In this document: positions 13,261-24,698 of the stretch, one piece after another
Layout: every line of letters starts with the position of its first letter
Position numbering within the stretch: the stretch's first letter is position 1
Origin: Scortum barcoo
Lineage: Eukaryota > Chordata > Actinopteri > Centrarchiformes > Terapontidae
Length of the DNA stretch: 64,000 nt
Assembly: GCA_023238725.1 (NCBI GenBank)
Contig: CM041538.1
Span: forward strand, 13,948,880 to 14,012,879
Direction: 5' to 3'
The notes under the pieces: generated by a model
What the model was told of the DNA's origin: nothing
Databases searched by the model: none
What the model saw: only the letters and a program-made list of their open reading frames with translations
Translations under genes and position numbers: made by a program

Positions 13261-14065
13261 GAGCGCCGCAGGAAAAAAAAAAAGAAGAGGGGCATGCCAT
13301 GAACTCCCCGGCACCTATCCCGAACCATCCACTGCACCCACCAGCAGAGGAGGCTTTACCTTGGGTGGCGGTGCAGCGTGTCTGTCTGGCTGGCCTCTGG
13401 TGTGGTAATGTAATCCCTGGAGCAAACACAGGCCTCCTGACTTCTGAGGGGTGCAGACTACAGTGGATGCCTCTCTCAAAGGGGTGGTGGTGGTGTTGGT
13501 GGTGGAGGGGAGTGGGGTGCACTTTGATGATTTGATCCACATCTGTGAATTGACAGTAAAAGGCGTATAGAGCCTTCATGGTGCACTCACCCTCCAACAG
13601 CATCCGTGATAGCTGGAGGGGAGGGTGAGTTACATTTTTACTGTCAAAGTGGTGTGTCAGCAACAGTATAAGTAAATATGTACGAGGGCTCAAACAGGCT
13701 TTTGCAAATAAAAAAATGTGGGAGAAGAGTCAGTTGGCCACGAAAGTTACACTAAAGAAAGTTTGTATATGAGCGTTCAAGATAACTTCGGCAGCTCACA
13801 CAAGACTACAAAACACTGAAATGTCAGCAGAGATTAATCAATGCTTCGTCCTCTGGTTCAACAGGTCGAAGAGCTTTGAGGCATTGCAGTTGATCTAATG
13901 TTTGTATCTGCTTTGTATCTGATCTTTTACGAGGATTTTATGGTGCTTTATGTCTTTGGGTTTAGGTTGGGTTACCTGCCGCACACTGCTCTGTTTCAGC
14001 GTTCACCTCCATTGATCCTGCCTCCTCTCCTCCTGCAGCCTCTCAGCGACCTTTCAGGGCCAACA

Positions 14066-14079
14066 CTTCCCTCTAGTGG
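14066..14079 (-). promoter_or_regulatory. Candidate CTCF site
   Basis: Minus-strand CCACTAGAGGGAAG matches 13 of 14 positions of CCASYAGRKGGCRS; the mismatch is the C within GGC. It has the same orientation as the candidate at 59,691-59,704. About one match at this level is expected by chance in the window. Confidence 0.28.
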
Positions 14080-16177
14080 TGGAGGCATGAACGGCCTCTA
14101 CCGGTCACTGCCAACCTTTATACCCACTGCACACCACAGCCCTACACCATATAACAAAATTATTTTTTGAATGAGAAGATATAGCAGGTAAATATATTTG
14201 CATCACTCGACAAGTGGACAGAAAGTCCCTCTCCAAATCTTAAGATGGACTAATTTTGTCTTGACGGACCTGTTACCATTATACAGTTCAGCACAGATAT
14301 CTGCTACTGCTGTTTAAATTCAGTGTTTTTGCCTCTCTGTGATGTGAAAAATTGGACTACTCTAATAAAATCATCAACACCTGTTGAATCCAGGGGTTTT
14401 CATCATGTTTACACTAATGTATAAATAGGCCATGTCATGGCCTGCCAGTAAATGAAAAACTGAACGTCAAGTCAGTTTAAGTTTATCTAATGCACACAGT
14501 GTTTGTTATGGTTTGTAAGATAAACCCACAAACTCCAACGGACAAATGTAAACCACATTAAACCAACATTACAATACTGGCAGAAGCTTGTAGTAAAGAG
14601 TGAAATGTTACATTCACACTGAATTTACAGTCTGTGTCAGTTAAGTGACTGGGCACGAGACACGTGTTTTCGACAAAAAATTGAGAAGCAGAAAGAGATA
14701 ATGGATTTAATTGAACTGATCTGAAGTTGCTGTGAGAAAAAAAGATGAAAGATTATGAAGTCCAGTATTTTGAATGTCCAAACTTGTGTCAAGACACATC
14801 ACGATTAGACTTAATCGTTTTAAAATAATTAACAATATAGTTTTAGTAGACTCTCAAACATATTTAGATTCAGGCTGAGAGAAAAACCCAAACTCTGAGG
14901 GTGCTGTGGTGATGAGTTGGTCAATAACTTGGTCTTAAAATGCTGGTAAAAAATAAAAGACTGGCTAATTTAATGTAGATTTAAACATTAGAACATTTCT
15001 TTCACCAAAATCCTTATATAATTGACTGAATCTGCAGCTAATTGACCCCAGATCCTGGTGAAAGGGTTGCTGATGCACTCAGTAAACATTCCTCAGTGGA
15101 GAGAAAAACACACCTAAGCCCGGAGGTGTGGGAGCCACGTGCAGAGGGAACTGAACCCGGGTCTTAGTTTCCCTTACGCTCACTCCCGGGATGGCTCGTC
15201 CCTTCTCTCCTTTCCACGCTTGAGTAGCCTTCCCTCCTCCTTGCACGTCTCCCTTTATCCCAAACCTACGTGATGAGCACACGTCCCCGAGGGCCTGTCC
15301 GCACACAGTTTCACATTCCCTGCAACCCATATTGTCTGGCTTGAGATGAACAGACAAGGAACTCTGGCAGGAAAGCGAATTATTCTGCCTGAAGTGGAGA
15401 AGGTTGCTGGTAGCGGAATATTTCAGGATCTCCTGGGGCTTTGTTGGCATCCCGAATGGCTTTGTTATCTGCTCCAGTTGGGAATTAGGGGATATTCGAG
15501 GGGAATCCTGGGCTGCGGGTGGGGTGGGATAGACTTGGCAGGAAAAACGTACAAGTGAAATGTGCATTTGATTTGTGCTGAGTGTACAGGGTTGTTATGG
15601 GTTTATGGTTTACATCTGGATTTTTTTTATTTCATTGTGAAATTTGCTTTTCATTCCAGTACAGCATCAGCACTCTTATTACTGTAATTGAATGGTAAAT
15701 GCTGTTTTTAGTGCATTTTAAAAGCCTTTATTCTAATAGGTTGCATTTGAATAAGATAGCATCTCAACTATCTTCGACAACATAACACATCAGGTAGTTA
15801 TTGCTGTTGCACAATCAGGTGGAAATTTCACTAAAGATTTTTAAAAACTTGCGCCAAGTAAAAGAGGCATTGTCAATAAAACTGCCAACTACGTGCATAT
15901 GGAAGATGTAATCCCTCCGGTGTATCCTGGACCTCTGGGTCTCCTCCAAGTCGGTCTGCCTATTAGTCCAAAGGGGAGGAAGCAAAGAGGCATCCTTAGT
16001 ATGCTCCCAAATTTATCTCAGCTGGCTCTTGTTAGTGTCAACGAGCAGTCGACCGATGACGTGATTCGCAGAAACCTTGTTTTTTATCCACAATCTCATT
16101 CTCTTGACCACTGCTCAAAGTTTGCGATCTTCCCATAGAGGCAGAATAAAGAATAAAACAATGGATGAGAGTTTTGC

Positions 16178-16340
16178 TCTATAGTTCAGCTGGTGGTTTA
16201 ATCTCTGGCTCCACATGTCCTTTAGCAAGACATGAAACCCCATTTTAATGTTCAGAAATTCACGCACTGTCAGGACAGTACTTTGCATTGTAGCTTGGTG
16301 CCATGTGTGTAAGTGTATGTGTGAATAGATGAGAAGTCCA
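16178..16340 (+). repeat. tRNA-derived SINE fragment
   Basis: ctatagttcagctggtggtt (A-box like) is followed by atgtcctttagcaagacatg, aaccccattttaatgttcag and tttgcattgtagcttggtgc, then gtgtgtaagtgtatgtgtga. This matches a teleost SINE with tttgagcaagacactgaacccc and a TG-rich linker. Old and 3'-truncated. Confidence 0.5.
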
Positions 16341-18273
16341 GACCTAATTTCTGATCTAGTCTGGTCATTATTATTTCGGGAATGATCATCTAGAGTTTAT
16401 TGCCACTTTGCATCTAGATTGCATAAAAAAACTAAAACTAATTTTAAAAATGATGGTTCTGGTCTGGTTCTACAAAGAGGTCCATTAGTTGTTAAAAGGT
16501 CCAATTATGATATAGATTCAGTCATAAACAACTGAACTGGTACAGCTACAAGTCAATGTCAACAGTGATTCAAGTAAAACAGAATAATCAGAATATTCAC
16601 CACATTACGAATATTGAAAAAGGACGTTGAAAAAAATTGTGGTAAAACTAAACTTGACACGCCGCAACAAGAGAAAATCAGCGGGCTTTGACTAAACTTT
16701 CAATGACAACGTTTTTCTTCTCTAACGCCCTTGTGATCCAGCCACCGTACCCTTCAGGGAGCTGTAGGCCTGCGGGGTTGACACACCTTGGCCTCTCAGC
16801 TGCTCCCTGCGCCCTGCACCTCCGGGGCTGGTGAACAGACAGCAGCTACATTAAGCCCCTCCGTCACCCAGCACTTTCACCTGCTGAGTAAAGGCAGCCC
16901 GGATAATACAGGATCACCTTGCACCGCCTGCAGCTCCCCTCAACACACGACCCACAGATGAGCTGCTCCCTGACAACAGCCTGTGTGTGTGTGTGAGTAC
17001 ATTTCATGCTTGTACCTTCTTTTTCTCGTTTCCTCGCTTGATCTGAGGATGGAGTCCCGTGTCCTATTCACTGTTGTTCGGAGGAATTTTCCCATTAAGA
17101 AACCTGCTCAACTGCCCTAAAATTACTTTACAGACTAAGCTGCTCTTGTCCTCACTTTAATCTAGCCTTTAAAGTCCCTAATCATTATTATGGCACTCCC
17201 AGTCTCAATGAAGGCAATAGAGACATAAAGCCTCTCTCAGCAAGCTAGCACAACACTCCAGGCCAGCTTCCACTCTGGCCTTTGTGGGGTTTTGGATTAG
17301 AGACTCATTTTTGCTGGACGTGTGGTCAAATTCTACCCTGGGAAAAGCCCTCAGTATTCTTGCCTTTCATCTCAGTCTCATTTTCAGAGTATCTAATGGT
17401 CATAATCGAAGCGGCCATGCTGGGTGTGTGTTTGAAGTAGCGGTCAAGGAGCCCCTAATCCCCTCATACACAGTTTGTAGTGGTGGCCCCCAATACAAGA
17501 GCCGATTTTGTCGGCGAACGCTGAGAGAGAGCAGGGTGGATTTGGGGTCTTATGAATACACACACATAATGCAGGAGTGAATTCATAGAAAGAAAAACTC
17601 AGCGAGAACGACGGGATACATTTTCAAACAAGTTACTAGTTTCATCAAAGTTTAGTTCAGCAATCATCTGTGGTGTACTGTAACATGTAGTATGTGAGGT
17701 TTATTCAACAGTCACTTTGTTTGCAAAATGGAGTTAAAGAGTTGGAAAGTTAAAAAGTCACAATAAAGAGAAATGAGGAGCATGTATTGTATTATCAGAG
17801 AATTGTCTCTGCAAAGTTTCAGTTATTATTTATTTAGCTCAAAAGTCATCGATAGAAAATCTTCTGCCAAATGGTGCAGCATTAAAAACAACAGCAGTTC
17901 AATAAAAAGGCCCCACAGATGCTCTCCTCTTAGATCAGCAAAGGCTCTGGCTCTTTTGCTGTTCAGCAGATTACCGGAGTCAAGTGTGGTATAGTTCTCG
18001 GCCCTAATGCCCACTCTCCTCCCAGCGAGAGAGACGCAGAAAAACAGACGTGAAGATGTTCTCTCAAGCGGTCGGCAGTGAAAGAGTGGGAACTCTTGTC
18101 GCTAAATGCCGGGGGCCCTCCTCAGACAGATAGCAGCAGGACGTCTGCCTCCAACCCGCCCACCCACCCACCCCCAGTGATCAAGTTCACCCTCTCCATG
18201 AGCACCTGGCCCTCGGCTGGACGGCCTGTCACTAACAGTGGGTGAAAGGAGCTGGGGGGGTATTGTGTCAGCC
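16341..18273. other. Intergenic DNA, no gene seen
   Basis: AT-rich to 16,700, then a balanced block (16,730-17,480) with no repeat signature, including taatcattattatggcactc near 17,178. An open frame at 17,284-17,580 (plus) has no recognised domain. No RNA gene found. Confidence 0.6.
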
Positions 18274-18488
18274 AAAAGAGAAGAGGAGAGGGATGAGAGG
18301 ATAGGAGCAGAGAGGAGAGGGAAGAAGAAGAGAAAAGAAGAGGAAAGGAGATGGGAGATGAGAGGAAAGAAGAGGAGAGGAAAGGACAGGATAAGATGAA
18401 ATAAGAGAGAAGAGAGCAAAGAACAAGGGAGGAATGGAAGAGGAAAAGAGGGGTGCAAAAGAGAGGAGAGGAAATAAGGAGAAAGGAT
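18274..18488 (+). repeat. Homopurine tract of about 215 bp
   Basis: The plus strand is over 90 percent A/G across roughly 215 bases (AGAGG, GGAAG and GAAAAG units), with only isolated pyrimidines. It is a possible intramolecular triplex (H-DNA) former. It also explains the long Ser/Leu/Phe-rich open frames on the minus strand, which are artefacts. Confidence 0.85.
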
Positions 18489-19919
18489 GACACACTTGAA
18501 AGGATTGCATGCATTTGTGAATGTGGCGCTCAAGTGAGTGCGCCTTCGCTTTCAAGAGCTTTTTTGGCAACTGGAGCTGAATTCGTGGAAACTCCTGAGG
18601 TGGGCTCCCCAGCTGGGCAGCCCCTGCACCCCAACAGCCACCTTGCCCCTCCTCGGCTTCCCGTGTTTCTCCCACTTCCCGTGTCACCATGTCTGCCCGT
18701 CCCATGGGGCTGCAGGTTTCTGGTCCAGCAGCCCGGGACAAGGCCACCATTAACTGCAGGGCTGTGCAGGGGGCACGTGGGACAAAGGGCCCAACACGCC
18801 GTCCCTGCCCTCAGACAAGGCCTGAAACAAATGTTACAGGGCTGGCGCAGAAGGGAATCATCCGGCCGGTGTCACTGAATACATTTACCTACCTCAGAGC
18901 CTTTTTAGCCCCATGCTTTGTTTTAGCCCAGGAAGAAGGGAGGGCATGAATGGAGGGGCAGGAGGAGGTGGGGACTTGGGGGGGGTGGTGTCAGTGTGTG
19001 TGTCTGTGCAATGAGACAAAAACGCAAGGAGGGAGGAAGGGAAGTGAACGAATGAAATGTACGAAAGAAGCTCCAGGTTTCCACAGTGACCGCCATGAGC
19101 TCCGAAAGCCGAAAGCACCACAGCGCTTGTAAGGGGATGGGAGGAGGTGTGTGTGTGAGTGTGTGCGCGTGTGTGCAGGTGTCCCCCGCCCCACAAGGAC
19201 GCCAGGAGGTCTTGTTGATTGTTGTGTTTTGTTTTTCTTTTGGCCTCCCGCTCCCTTTTCTTTTGCTTTGTCTCTGCTGTCCTTCCTGGGGTCCTTTTAG
19301 GCTAATTGGAGACCTGGAGAGCAGAGCAAACTCCAGACAAGACGTTCTCTAAGCTCCAGTTTGGCCAGATAATTGACAGAAAGGCAGGATTGGAAGTCAC
19401 AAAGTCAGACTGCAGGTCTGAGTGGCTTGCTGTTGTTTCTCTTAAAGTGTTTCTCACAAATACAACAGGAAGAACTGAAGCACTCCAGAGGAATTAGTAT
19501 CTGCTGCACGTTCAAAGCTTTGCAGTGTTTGACTTGGTATTAAGGATTTTAAAGGGTTAAACAAAGATGCAGAAGCAAATTTCTCATAACAAAACACTAC
19601 AGAAGGGTCATTTAGTGGTTCAAAATGGAACCGTTCCCTTTTGTAAAATAAATTTGGTAAGTAAGTGTCTGCAAATAAATCACAAACTATTAATTATTAA
19701 GTTTAAATGAGTTGTATGAGTTTTGCTTTCCTGCTAGTTATCATTTTGTAAGATTGGGTGTTACTTTACACACATAGATATTGTTAAAAATACACTTCAT
19801 GCAAAGCGTTGACTATAGCTCAGTACTGCAGTCTGCAGTGTAAAGTCTCAAAGTTTTGAAATGTTTTGAAGGAGAGATAATCCACGGGATGCAACAAAAT
19901 TTTATTGCTGATTCATATT
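18489..19919. other. Intergenic DNA, no gene seen
   Basis: A GC-balanced block (18,530-18,850) is followed by TG-rich and AT-rich sequence. The open frame at 18,453-18,878 overlaps others on both strands and has no recognised domain; part of it lies over purine-rich sequence. Confidence 0.6.
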
Positions 19920-20215
19920 CAGATTATGTTGTCAATTGACTGGTTAACTTTTTGGTCTCCAAATGTCAAAAAATTTTAGAAAATACTTACTGGTTTTCTA
20001 AAGCACAGGTTGACATCTCCATGGTGCTGTTTCTCCCAATCAATAGTCTAAAATCAAAATTTTAATAAATAATTTTTAAATACATTTTAGAATGAGAAAA
20101 AACAGAAAAGAAAATCCTTACAAATAACAAGTTGGAACTTGGAGATATTTATCATTTTTGCTTGAAAAATTACTTGAATCGATTATTAAAATAGCTGCTA
20201 ACTCATTTTCTTTTA
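19920..20215 (+). repeat. Diverged ATTAATCGA-type non-autonomous DNA element
   Basis: tgactggttaactttttggt, ctccaaatgtcaaaaaattt, later cttggagatatttatcattt, ttgcttgaaaaattacttga and atcgattattaaaatagctg match in order the body and 3' end of a common teleost element. Nearly full length but strongly diverged. Related to copies at 37,190 and 44,262 (antisense). Confidence 0.5.
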
Positions 20216-20705
20216 ACTGACAAATCCTTTAATTCACCAATTGTTTCAGCTAAATTAGCATAGAAGCCCAGCATATATTGTCCTCATTTTCTAATAGTTA
20301 AATGGAGTTAGGGTTAGAAACCTCTATGATGAACTGCTGTTTGAAAAGTATTTCTGTACAGTCTGCACTACAGCACATTGAAATTCAAATAAAGAGAGGA
20401 AATTGTATCAGACATTGTTCACAAAACGTGCACTCAGTGCACACCTCTCTCAAATAAAAACCTTTAAAACTTTAACTCATCCGCTACCACAACAGAAAGT
20501 AATTAGTGTGTCATTTCTCCCATAATCCCCTCAGCTAATCTCCTCCAATCCACTGGGTTTGATTCAGTCATCTTTTCTCTCATATTCTAATCCATTTTGC
20601 CTTTGAGTTTTTGTGTGGGCCGCAGCGCACCGCCCCACTCACAAAGAGCAGTCACTGAGCTATGACATTAAAGGTATTGTTGCGCAGGCCTCAGCCCAGC
20701 AGCCC

Positions 20706-20715
20706 CCTTATATGG
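20706..20715 (+). promoter_or_regulatory. Candidate CArG box (SRF site)
   Basis: CCTTATATGG is a perfect CC(A/T)6GG match in balanced, non-repetitive DNA with cattaaaggtattgttg nearby. A single motif of ten bases can occur by chance. Confidence 0.25.
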
Positions 20716-21164
20716 GCTCACTGTGCAAGGAAGTGCGTGTTTTCATCCTTGTTGTCATGGGAATGAACACACACACACACACACGGACACGAGCACGCAA
20801 CCGCCTCCCCCTTCATCAGCCTCCCCTTGTTCTGATTTTAGCTGACATAAATTCATTCTTTTGTGCGGGACATGCTGGCTTGTCTCCCACCATGTAACTG
20901 CTTTCAGCACCTGAACTTTAAAATATGAACCAGGAAACTCTGTGTTTCTGTAATAGGGTGGTAAGGGTGGTGCGTGGTGAAATATGCTTTATGAAGGTAT
21001 GGCCTAGGGATGAGAGGAAGGTCTTATGTATAACTCAGGCTGTGCCACCGCAAACTGCCAACGCTATTCATCAGGGCTTTCAAGGGAGTCACAGGGAACA
21101 GATGAGAAACAGAGCTGACTGCAGCATAGGGTTAAACATGACCTCGGGAAATCACCGGCTGTAA

Positions 21165-21165
<1 letters not shown>

Positions 21166-21199
<34 letters not shown>
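21166..21199 (+). repeat. (AC)17 microsatellite
   Basis: About 34 bases of AC repeats, read directly. Confidence 0.95.
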
Positions 21200-21201
<2 letters not shown>

Positions 21202-21678
21202 ATATTATCTATACATGGGAACAGTGCAACATGTTCAAGCATTCAGTGAACCCCCCAAAATGCATGTGTGCATGGGAAAAATATATATGTCAAACTGTCC
21301 TCTCTAAATATAGAGGTTCACCACAGTAGAAACATTATAAATTATATCCCTTGTATAATCGTATAGTAGGCATTGAGAAAATGTATTATTTTAAAATTAT
21401 ATCCATTTGATACAATATTTGAGTTTGAACAAAGCAAATTCTGGGCTCTTAGCCTGAGAAATCTGCAAAGAAACTGCTAACAAACTTTAAATTTCTTTTA
21501 GTGCGAGTCGGGGAGGTACTACCATTATGTACTTGAGAGAAAGTTGCAGTACTAGAATGTACTAGACTGTACATGTAAGTCAAAATAAACAATAAAAGTT
21601 CTGCATTTACAAGACCTAAGTCCTGCAAGTATAAGCACAAAAACATTATCAGCTAAATGTAGATATGTAACAAAAAAA

Positions 21679-22010
21679 AGGCAGCTTTGTTTGTGTAGCA
21701 CATTTCATATAGTAGGGGATTTCAATGTGTTTTACAGAGAACAAAGAGTACAAAAGATACAAGACTTAAAAAGTAAACTAGTGACCACAAAAAGTTAAAC
21801 GAATTTGGCTTTGACCTAAAAGTGGTCAGTCGCTGCTGGTCTAACATCATCTGAGAACTTATTCCGGGTCTGTGTTGTGTGATAACATAATGCTTCATCG
21901 TGTTTTGTTCTAACTTTTGAGACAGCCAGTAGGTGAGCCCCAGATGTCCTCGATGTCCCAAAAGGTTCATATGGCACCAGCATATCAGAGATGATGTCAG
22001 ACTTTCTGGA
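21679..22010. repeat. Dispersed teleost retroelement copy
   Basis: aggcagctttgtttgtgtag, cacatttcatatagtagggg and caatgtgttttacagagaac resemble the familiar tail ggcagttttatttgtatagcacatttca...caaagtgctttacat. Then gtggtcagtcgctgctggtc, taacatcatctgagaactta and atatggcaccagcatatcag match phrases of the same repeat. Old and partly deleted. Confidence 0.5.
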
Positions 22011-22059
22011 AAGTACTGAGTGATGTCTTTCCAATTGCTACTACTGTATTACATTGTTG

Positions 22060-22160
22060 AAATATTAATACTGATGTGTTAATGTGTAAGCAGCATTTCA
22101 ATGTGGGAATAAACTTAACGTGTGTGTGTGTGTAAAGTACAAGTACAATAAGAAAGCACT
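22060..22160 (+). repeat. Fragment of the AAGTAAAAGTA-type repeat
   Basis: atactgatgtgttaatgtgt, aagcagcatttcaatg and later taaagtacaagtacaa match a teleost element with actgatgcattaatgtgtaa and gcagcattttactg. The same family recurs at 36,905-37,180. Confidence 0.45.
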
Positions 22161-23861
22161 GAGGTACTGAGCTAATTACTTTACACTACAGACGACATTC
22201 CTTTTTCCATCCCACTATCATAAGGAAGTATTTTTTGAATGCAAAATGCAGTAGCTTTTCGACAAAAAGTAGAAAAGAGTGAAACTTTTCATAGTACAAC
22301 ATGTTCTCATTCCCAGGTCATCCAACAGAGGCGCTTTGTCAAACCCGCTGGCGCTTCAAAAGACACCTTTGGTGTCTGGTTTGTCGATTATCCCAAGGGG
22401 TCAGAACATTGTCTCTGGAAAGGCTGTTAGGAGTCTTTTCTTTTGTTATCTTTTTTATTGATCTGAGCATCAAATATTAAATTCTATTCGCCTACATTGT
22501 CCTGAGTGGATTTTAAAGGTCTCAAAACCTTGTCATAGGAGGAACTTGTAGGAGTAAGTGGGAAAACATTCTGTAATTTGGGCGAACTGACCCTTTAACG
22601 TTAGGTGACATCATGCACAGGGAACTTTTCCTAGTTCATGACTCCGAGTTGGAACTGTTGCATTCATTATCCATCTGTCTCTTTGGCTCTCGTTGTTATT
22701 ATCACTTCCTTTCCCACTCTGCCTCCTTGCGGTTTTCTCTCCATCACTCTGTCTGTCTCCCAGTCTCAGGCTGCCTCTAACCTGTCTGCTGCTGTCTCAG
22801 AACCAACAAAGAGATATGTTTGCCATACATTCACCACAGTCATATGTCAAAACAGGAGTCCCATTGTTGCACGAGACACCTCCTTCAAATCTCCACGCCG
22901 GCTAATTGAGTTTGTCCATGAGGCGTTCATTCACTGTCAGACGTTTGACAGAGAAGAGAGCCAAGTCCTCCCTCGTCAATCTTTCCCAAAAGTCAACACT
23001 GGGCTAGGCATGCATGCACACGCACAGAAACACACACACTACAATACAGCGCCGAGGGGTCTGGGACATCCCGCAGACAGCATCCTGTTCCCGCTGAATG
23101 GCTCTTGTGTCACAAAGGACAATTTGGCTTCTCTCTGGCCCCACTACCTGCATGGGATCTGAATGCCTCCCTGACTGACTTGTGGCCTCAGGTTTTTGTG
23201 TTTTGTTTTGGGAACGTCTCTCCCTTCTTCCCTCTCTCCTCCACCCTCCCTCTCCTCTCTTTCTCTTCGTCTCAAGTGGTCTGCAGAGGCTGTCCTGGGA
23301 ACCTGGCTGGCTGCCCCGCTGACAACTCGGCCCCCCATCCCATCCCCTCCCCGAACCCACCACCACACACCCACCCCCATCCCTTCAGCGCAGACTCCCT
23401 GAATTAGCCCTTATTAGCCCACTGTCTGAAACCCAGGCTGGACACTCACTGACATGCACACGCTTTACATATGCACAAAGGCATATGAAGCAGACGCATT
23501 AACACACAAATACACGCTGAAATGCAGACGCAGAAGAACACACAGTGCAGACAATGGCCGAGCCGGACGAGCAGTGTGCCAGAGAAAGGGCAAGAGGCAT
23601 GTGAATAGAGCAATTTGCCAATTTTCAACTGCACAAACAGAAAAGGAACACACACACACATATACACACGCACAGAAACACATAGAAACACATACACACT
23701 GGGCAGCTAAAAGTATTAAGACTGTTGTAGAGTTAGTGTGAATATTATGATTGGTATGTACTGCTTGCTTCATTTACAGTGCTTGACGACATTATCCAAG
23801 AAGCCTTTTTTAGGATGGCCTGCACTAACATTTAATTCACGTATTGACGTATAGGTGAGGT
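22161..23861. other. Intergenic DNA, no gene seen
   Basis: Mixed composition with pyrimidine-rich runs (22,680-22,760; 23,216-23,270) and CA-rich runs (23,010-23,040; 23,645-23,700). Open frames such as 22,638-23,162 have no recognised domain. Confidence 0.6.
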
Positions 23862-24170
23862 GAGGTACCTGTGCAGAGCAAAACTACACCCCTGTTCACC
23901 CTGCCGCCCTCTGGCAAGCAATACAGAAGCACTCACTGTCGTTCCACCAGATCGCAGGGCGGCTCCTTCTTTAAGACTGTGAGACTCCTCAGCTCTACAT
24001 CATCCTCTGTCAGTTATGTTGGTTTTGCACATTACAGTACCATTACCTTTTTGTAATATATGTATATATGTTGTTTTATTTTGTGTGTATTGCATTCAGT
24101 TCTTATTTTTCAATACATGTACATATATACTGTGTGTGTACAACTTTAATTTCAGTGTGCAACCCCGTAT
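23862..24170 (+). repeat. 3' end of an L2/Rex-type LINE (sense)
   Basis: The frame reads QSKTTPLFTLPPSGKQYRST, then SFFKTVRLLSST. This matches the end of L2-type ORF2 (about K..R..TLLPSGRRYRS...SFFPRAVRLLN). It is followed by the AT-rich 3' region with ttttattttgtgtgtattgc. The stretch gagcaaaactacacccctgt, tcaccctgccgccctctggc agrees at the DNA level. No RT domain remains. Confidence 0.6.
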
Positions 24171-24659
24171 TGTAAAAACGAGATCATAAAAATGTTAGGT
24201 AATGAACTGATCAAGGCAGTTTTATTTGCATGACTAGTCAGATTGATATACATTTTTCTTCAATTATAGTAATAAGAAAGAAAAGAGACAGACCCTCGGT
24301 GAGGAAAAACACCTTTAACAGTTGCTTCTCTGGGCTGAGTTGTATTTATATTTTCAATGAACGTTACATCATAAGTGTAAGTGTAAGTGCTGCAGCTTCA
24401 CACAGCAGCCAGTCAGAGCCAAACCATCAACACGTTGTTGTCCATCGTCCCTTTACACTGTGTTCACTGGTCTGCTGTTGAATTGTGTGCCCGTAGAGTG
24501 TCACTCAGTAAGCTTTCAGTTTGCCTGTGCAGTGTCACCCTGTTTAAAATGGCCGTGTTACTGGTATTAGTAAATCAAACTGAATCTGATACTGCAGTTT
24601 TTCAGCAGAGTTTCTGCTGTGTGAGTCTTCTGTCTCCACATGGTGTGTGCCTGTGTGTT

Positions 24660-24664
<5 letters not shown>

Positions 24665-24697
<33 letters not shown>
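24665..24697 (+). repeat. (TG)16 microsatellite
   Basis: About 33 bases of TG repeats, read directly. Confidence 0.95.

Positions 24698-24698
<1 letters not shown>

Larger units (their letters stand above)
12761..16177. other. Intergenic DNA, no gene seen
   Basis: A GC-balanced segment (12,940-13,650) with a candidate regulatory block is followed by mostly AT-rich DNA from 14,150 to 15,080, then mixed DNA. A short gene-sized open frame at 15,079-15,567 (minus) lacks any recognised domain and overlaps an open frame on the other strand. Confidence 0.6.
20216..21678. other. Intergenic DNA, no gene seen
   Basis: AT-rich flanks around a balanced block (20,600-20,900). It holds a CArG-type site, short (AC)n at about 20,768-20,785 and (AC)17 at 21,166-21,199. 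No gene recognised. Confidence 0.6.

Noticed and set aside
18102..18750. Long Ser/Leu/Phe-rich open frames on the minus strand
   Set aside because: They arise from the homopurine tract, which rarely gives stop codons in any frame.
23905..23920. CTCF-like core in gccgccctctggcaag
   Set aside because: It lies within LINE coding sequence and matches only 11 of 14 positions.
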